DNA of 64,000 bases from Spisula solida (Eukaryota; Mollusca; Bivalvia; Venerida; Mactridae). Below the pieces are notes generated by a model. It ran no database searches. It was not told where the DNA came from and saw only the letters and a program-made list of their open reading frames with translations. The stretch covers positions 9,382,089 through 9,446,088 of the forward strand of contig OX365956.1 of NCBI GenBank assembly GCA_947247005.1, given 5' to 3'. Positions 59,875-64,000 of this stretch are shown piece after piece (position 1 is the first letter of the stretch; each line of letters begins with the position of its first letter). The position numbers and the translations under genes were made by a program.

Positions 59875-60350
59875 ACTTAATACAAATGATGTAGGTAGTT
59901 TGTCTGGTCTCGATCTCCTGAGACAATTCTGAAATATGCATATTGTAGAACAGCGTTACTGTTTTGTGAAACTACTTTGATGAAGGTTTGGCTCGGAATA
60001 CGACAAACTGTAAAGTCACATTTGGGCGAAATCAAACTCTCGCGAATTTGTGATTTTGAAGAAGTTTACGAGGTAAAATGTTCGTGTTTATTGAATTCAG
60101 AAACTGCCGATGCTGAAGTTCGCGACTTTTGTCCGTTGCTCATTAAAATCCTCTCCTATGGACATTAACTAACCTGTCGATTTTGAGAACTTTACAGTAT
60201 ACTATAAAGTCGAATTAAAATTAAAACTAATGAACCAGGTAAAACACATGAGTCTGCAACGTCAGAAAACTTTTGCGGAATGATCAAATCAGTGTACAGT
60301 TCAGAAAACGGAAATTTCATTGTCAATGTATTGATTTTTTGTCACGTATA

Positions 60351-60563
60351 GCTCGATGAAGATAACTAGAGTTATCAATAAACAAATGTGCGTCTAATAA
60401 TCACTGCACGGTCGACCGACCGCTTGTTATCAGTGTGGATTAAAATAGTATTATGCATTAAAAGTGATTATGCACAAGACTGAACCAAATAAACTTCGAA
60501 ATTGCATTTAATTTTCATCTTTATTTGTAAACGAAGGCTAGCGTTATCGTCAGCGGACTATAA
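60351..60563. mobile_element. Small element family M3, single copy
   Basis: The ends are loosely inverted (CTCGATGAAGATAACTAG against reversed CCGCTGACGATAACGCTAG). The interior has CACTGCACGGTCGACCGACC and AAAAGTGATTATGCACAA. The two halves match, in opposite orientations, the fold-back cluster at 30798-31150. Confidence 0.75.
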
Positions 60564-61004
60564 ATATTCGTCATAGTGAAATATTTCATATCAGAGGTAA
60601 ATGAACCCTTACCAGACTGTGTTAACTAGCATTAAGTATAATAATCAATTTAATCAATTTATACCAAAGCAGTCAAACACATTACCTATGTACATTACAC
60701 ATTTGTGGTTGCTAAACAATTCTAGAATTTGATGAAACATAAATAACTTTTTGGACATAGTCCAGTTCGTAATTAGAATGTTCAAGTATATGATATCACA
60801 TTTGACTTCAGCAGGATTCTAATAATAAGGTCTTGCAATTTTAAGTACATAAAATATTTTGTATGGTAAGACGTCACTTTTGTCACATGACTGTGTGTAC
60901 ATTGACTATTGACGACAATACACTGTCAAATTTACATATTACAGTAATTATGTGTAGATGTCATCATTGTCTTATTTAAAATCAACATCACCCTTTTAAC
61001 GAAC

Positions 61005-61262
61005 GGACCTTAACGCCTAGTGGTAGAGCGTCCGCTTCAAGTGCCATAGGTCCCGGGTTCGATACAAGCCCGCGTCGTATACCCAAGATGAAATAAAAAT
61101 GGTAACCAGCAAGTCGCTTGCTAGACGCCCAGCATACAAGGGAAACTGGCTTTCCTTCTCCTTTACCCTCGTGGCGTTGATAACATCAGGAATGAGGTGT
61201 CGGGAGTGATTGATATAAGTTAGAAAAAAACTTGTTTCACAATCAACCTTAAATAAATTTGT
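61005..61262 (+). mobile_element. tRNA-derived SINE, family S1, copy 3
   Basis: The head CGCCTAGTGGTAGAGCGTCC (A box) and AGGTCCCGGGTTCGATACAA (B box) is followed by the body AAACTGGCTTTCCTTCTCC, CCTCGTGGCGTTGATAACAT, CAGGAATGAGGTGTCGGGAG and a 3' part CTTGTTTCACAATCAACCTT. The minus frame 61017-61271 falls in it and is an artefact. Confidence 0.88.
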
Positions 61263-61470
61263 ACAAACCAACGAAGCTCAACGAAACCATACACAAGGCA
61301 CAACAGACAATCCAATTAAAAAAAATTACATTCGCAAAAACGTTATGGTAATAGTGTACGCATTTGATTGCATGTCAGTTATACGTTTATTCTTTGCGTG
61401 TTAAATCCACTTAAGTGTAAGAGAACGATATTACCCCTCCCGAGTAAATAAAACCGTACACTCCCTTGAT

Positions 61471-61640
61471 TTATTCCGTCATGTTTATGACCATTTCATT
61501 TTCCGTTTCAAATACGTTTAGTATTCGCCTAAATTGCTGTTTTATTGGCATCATACGTGCATATTCGCTTCTTTCCGCCTTTTTCCGCCGATAAATCCGA
61601 CCATTTTCTTGTTTCCGGATTGCAATTAACTGGGCCAAAT
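61471..61640 (-). CDS. Candidate 3'-terminal coding exon, unidentified
   Basis: On the minus strand TTTCTCGCAG (acceptor-like, pyrimidine-rich) is followed by two bases and 55 codons ending ATGACGGAATAA. The peptide is charged and looks helical (LAQLIAIRKQENGRIYRRKK and further RRILNVFETENEM). AATAAA lies about 80 bases after the stop (61386-61391, minus strand). I do not recognise a family, and no upstream exon was identified. It could be a gene fragment or a chance frame. Confidence 0.22.
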
Positions 61641-62027
61641 CTGCGAGAAATATGAAACCTATATAACTACACGGGTGCCACTGACTGAAAGAACTTTTAG
61701 ATTTTAATGTTGGAAATTGTGCTAGACTTGATCGTAACATTACGGAAGATTCCGGCACGTTACGGGAAATTTCTTGTCTGGTAGGTTTCCATTTCCACGC
61801 TATATAAATAATTCCATTCTGACAGCTTTTGCCATGAAGAACGTCATTAACATATTTGTATTTCGAAAGCTTGGAAACTACATAGCATCTGCGAAGTCAG
61901 ACGGAAAACTAAACAAATTCGACAAACATCATTTTATAAGTTTGGTGTTCTTTTTGTCAAATAAGTTCATTTACCACAGTGTATAAATGAGTCATCTTCC
62001 GGTTATCACAATAAGGCGTACACGTTG

Positions 62028-62131
62028 AATTGTATAATCTTCCAATAAGTGATACAGTAATCAGAAATCACAGATGCTTTTGCTCACAATAAGTTGAATT
62101 GTATAGAATACCAATAAGTCATACAGCAATC
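62028..62131 (+). repeat. ~39-bp direct repeat at 64-bp spacing
   Basis: TGAATTGTATAATCTTCCAA with TAAGTGATACAGTAATC (62028) recurs as TGAATTGTATAGAATACCAA with TAAGTCATACAGCAATC (62092). Confidence 0.75.
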
Positions 62132-62199
62132 GTTTTATTCTACTGACCGACTGATATATAACAAATCCGGATATTGCGTAGACGCATAACCCGGTTTGC

Positions 62200-62424
62200 A
62201 TGTTTAGTATACTAAGGCTAGACATCGAACGAGGAGCATATACGAGTATTAATATCATAAGACGCGGCACAATCCTCCTAGACGCGGCGATGTTATATTC
62301 AAGCACGATTTGTTTAGAACAAATCATGTTGTTGAAAGTTATGGCAGCCAATCCCGCTCTAGAAGTGATTAGGGTGCTAGACAAATTATCAGGGTTCGAG
62401 TTCGCAGAAAAAAAGATTAAATGA
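62200..62424 (+). CDS. Candidate coding fragment, unidentified
   Basis: A 74-codon frame with protein-like composition (AANPALEVIRVLDKLSGFEF near the end, then a KK-rich tail and TGA). It is open upstream to a TAG at about 62179. A possible acceptor (TTGCGTAG) has a poor pyrimidine tract. The opposite strand is also open for 170 codons (62061-62573), which lowers confidence in either. No family recognised. Confidence 0.22.
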   Translation: MFSILRLDIERGAYTSINIIRRGTILLDAAMLYSSTICLEQIMLLKVMAANPALEVIRVLDKLSGFEFAEKKIK

Positions 62425-62684
62425 CCACTGCATACAATTTGAGAGCGATTAAAAATATGGTGAAAATATAATCGAAGCAAAGATTTAAAAACATGTTTAC
62501 ACATTTGTATTGTAATATAATTGTGGTAGCTTGTATTGTTGGTTGTGGACATTGGCAGAAATACAACTGTCATATATTTGCATACCTTTCAATGACAAAG
62601 TGAAGTCAACATTTTGGAATTAAAAATTTGTTATGGTATGTGCTTAATCCAAAAGCCATGCAGTTTATCTAGGGGCCAGTATAC

Positions 62685-62843
62685 GTATAGGCCAAAGGTA
62701 ACTGTATCATTGATAAAGAGTAAAACATATATATTTTTTATAAAATTTTGTTATCTTAGAAAGGTGCATTTATGGTCTGATTTTTTTGGTATCAAAAACA
62801 TAGTTTACTCTTTATCAATGACACAGTTACCTGTGGTATAGAT
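62685..62843. mobile_element. MITE family M1, copy 3
   Basis: Element 62693-62835 has CAAAGGTAACTGTATCATTG and, reversed, CACAGGTAACTGTGTCATTG, both followed by ATAAAGAGTAAA. Flanks GTATAGGC and GTATAGAT agree at six of eight bases, a decayed 8-bp duplication. Confidence 0.88.
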
Positions 62844-63388
62844 TTGCTTGAAGTATCCTTTACGGTATGATACGGATGGTACTGTTTGTCTCTTGTGTGA
62901 CTGAGTGCTGCCGCCGCCTTTTTGTAGCGTTGAATTGTCATATTATGTATATGTATAACTAAGCCTTATACATATGTGTCCGGACCAATTAAGGCATAGA
63001 CTACTTTTATAATGCCGAGCGGCCTGTGATAGTTCATATTCGATATGAACCTAATTTTATATAACGTATGGAAGCAAATGCGATCTACCGTCGCCGTACA
63101 CATATAACAGTACATACAAAGTACGATCAAACTGTATTAGATCGATAAAGTAGCGCTATAATAGAGAGAGACGGAAGTCAATCAAAAAGAGCGCCACTTC
63201 TAAATTACGCAAAGCCGTGTCTAAGAACAGATATAAACCACTACAAATGGGACTGCATAATATGTCAAGAGGATGACACGTATTTCAGATAAACTTGACA
63301 CCATTACCATATACTTTTTCCGTCACTAAAGGCAAGTCACAAAACCACGCGGGTGCTTTTAGCTGGGTGAAGTGGCAAGAGAAAGCAC
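62844..63388. other. Non-coding stretch
   Basis: No gene or repeat was recognised before the 25-bp array. Confidence 0.4.
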
Positions 63389-63549
63389 ATGAAGCACTAG
63401 GCCGGATATTTATTTGGAAAACTAACCCATAGCTCCAATAGAAGCACTGGTCCGGGGCTTTATTAGTAGCAGTAGCCCGGAGCTACACTAGAAGCACTAG
63501 CCCGAAGCTACATTAGAAGCACTAGCCCGGAGCTACATTAGAAGCACTA
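63389..63549 (+). repeat. 25-bp tandem repeat, left array
   Basis: The unit is CCCGGAGCTACATTAGAAGC followed by ACTAG. Three clear units lie at the right; diverged ones (GGCCGGATATTTATT, GTCCGGGGCTTTATTAGTAG) lie at the left. The same unit appears reversed at 63837-63962. Confidence 0.85.
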
Positions 63550-63836
<287 letters not shown>

Positions 63837-63962
63837 AGGCTGCGGGCTGGTGCTTCTATTAGAGCTCCGGGCTAGTGATACTAATAAGGCTGCGGGCTGG
63901 TGCTTCTATTAGAGCTCCGGGCTAGTGATACTAATAAGGCTGCGGGCGGGTGCACTTGCCCG
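63837..63962 (-). repeat. 50-bp (2 x 25) tandem repeat, right array, inverted relative to the left array
   Basis: Units read GGCTGCGGGCTGGTGCTTCT, ATTAGAGCTCCGGGCTAGTG and ATACTAATAA, with two near-identical copies and part of a third. The reverse complement (AGCCCGGAGCTCTAATAGAA) matches the left 25-bp units. Confidence 0.88.
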
Positions 63963-64000
63963 GATAGCTGAGGAAACCTTAATATCAAATCTCTCTGCGA

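Noticed and set aside
62061..62573. 170-codon minus frame, the longest in the window
   Set aside because: Composition is unremarkable, no domain was recognised, and it overlaps a more protein-like plus frame.

Overview
The window looks like intergenic or intronic DNA from a large, repeat-rich, AT-rich animal genome. A marine bivalve or other mollusc is the best guess. The guess rests on tRNA-headed SINE-like repeats, a control-hairpin repeat that starts TAGCTCACCTG and ends with a GGGCCC hairpin (a type I remember from bivalve genomes), many short TIR elements, and no prokaryotic gene organisation. No complete protein-coding gene can be supported. All open frames are short, and many are open on both strands or lie in repeats. 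A few fragments (4248-4349 +, 61471-61640 -, 62200-62424 +) are reported as possible exons at low confidence. No rRNA, functional tRNA or CRISPR is visible.

The main architecture is an old direct segmental duplication. Copy A (about 673-16785) and copy B (about 24727-37910) share roughly 6-7 kb of collinear sequence in the same orientation, with starts about 24 kb apart. Each copy was later invaded by different elements. Each copy therefore serves as the natural empty site for the other. This gives base-level or near base-level insertion boundaries for a TTAA element carrying a small acidic ORF (3949-4931), a 3.76-kb TTAA element (25856-29611), a tandem-repeat/hairpin element (34467-35083), a 7.5-kb TIR-bounded composite (6748-14283), and others.

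Region by region: 1-672 has nothing recognisable. 673-16785 is copy A, with nested elements, a 35-bp minisatellite and a hAT-like element. 16786-24726 is a spacer holding a composite palindromic MITE, a perfect 36-bp x5 array, a TTAA element, an 8-bp-TSD MITE, a 35-bp direct-repeat-flanked insertion, a SINE and a strong hairpin. 24727-37910 is copy B. 37919-45600 holds TA- and TIR-type elements, a reversed SINE and a long 35-bp minisatellite with a decayed fringe. 45597-49505 is a large inverted-repeat unit with a mariner-like MITE in one arm and the empty site in the other. 49506-57200 holds a MITE, a degenerate 59-bp array and two very similar inverted-repeat pairs. 57200-62000 holds local duplications, SINEs and a weak exon candidate. 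62000-64000 holds a second exon candidate, a MITE, and a SINE-like unit containing a (CT)56 tract between inversely oriented 25-bp arrays.

The window is best read as a record of transposable-element activity, not as a gene cluster. All alignments were made by eye. Identities are impressions unless exact matches are stated.
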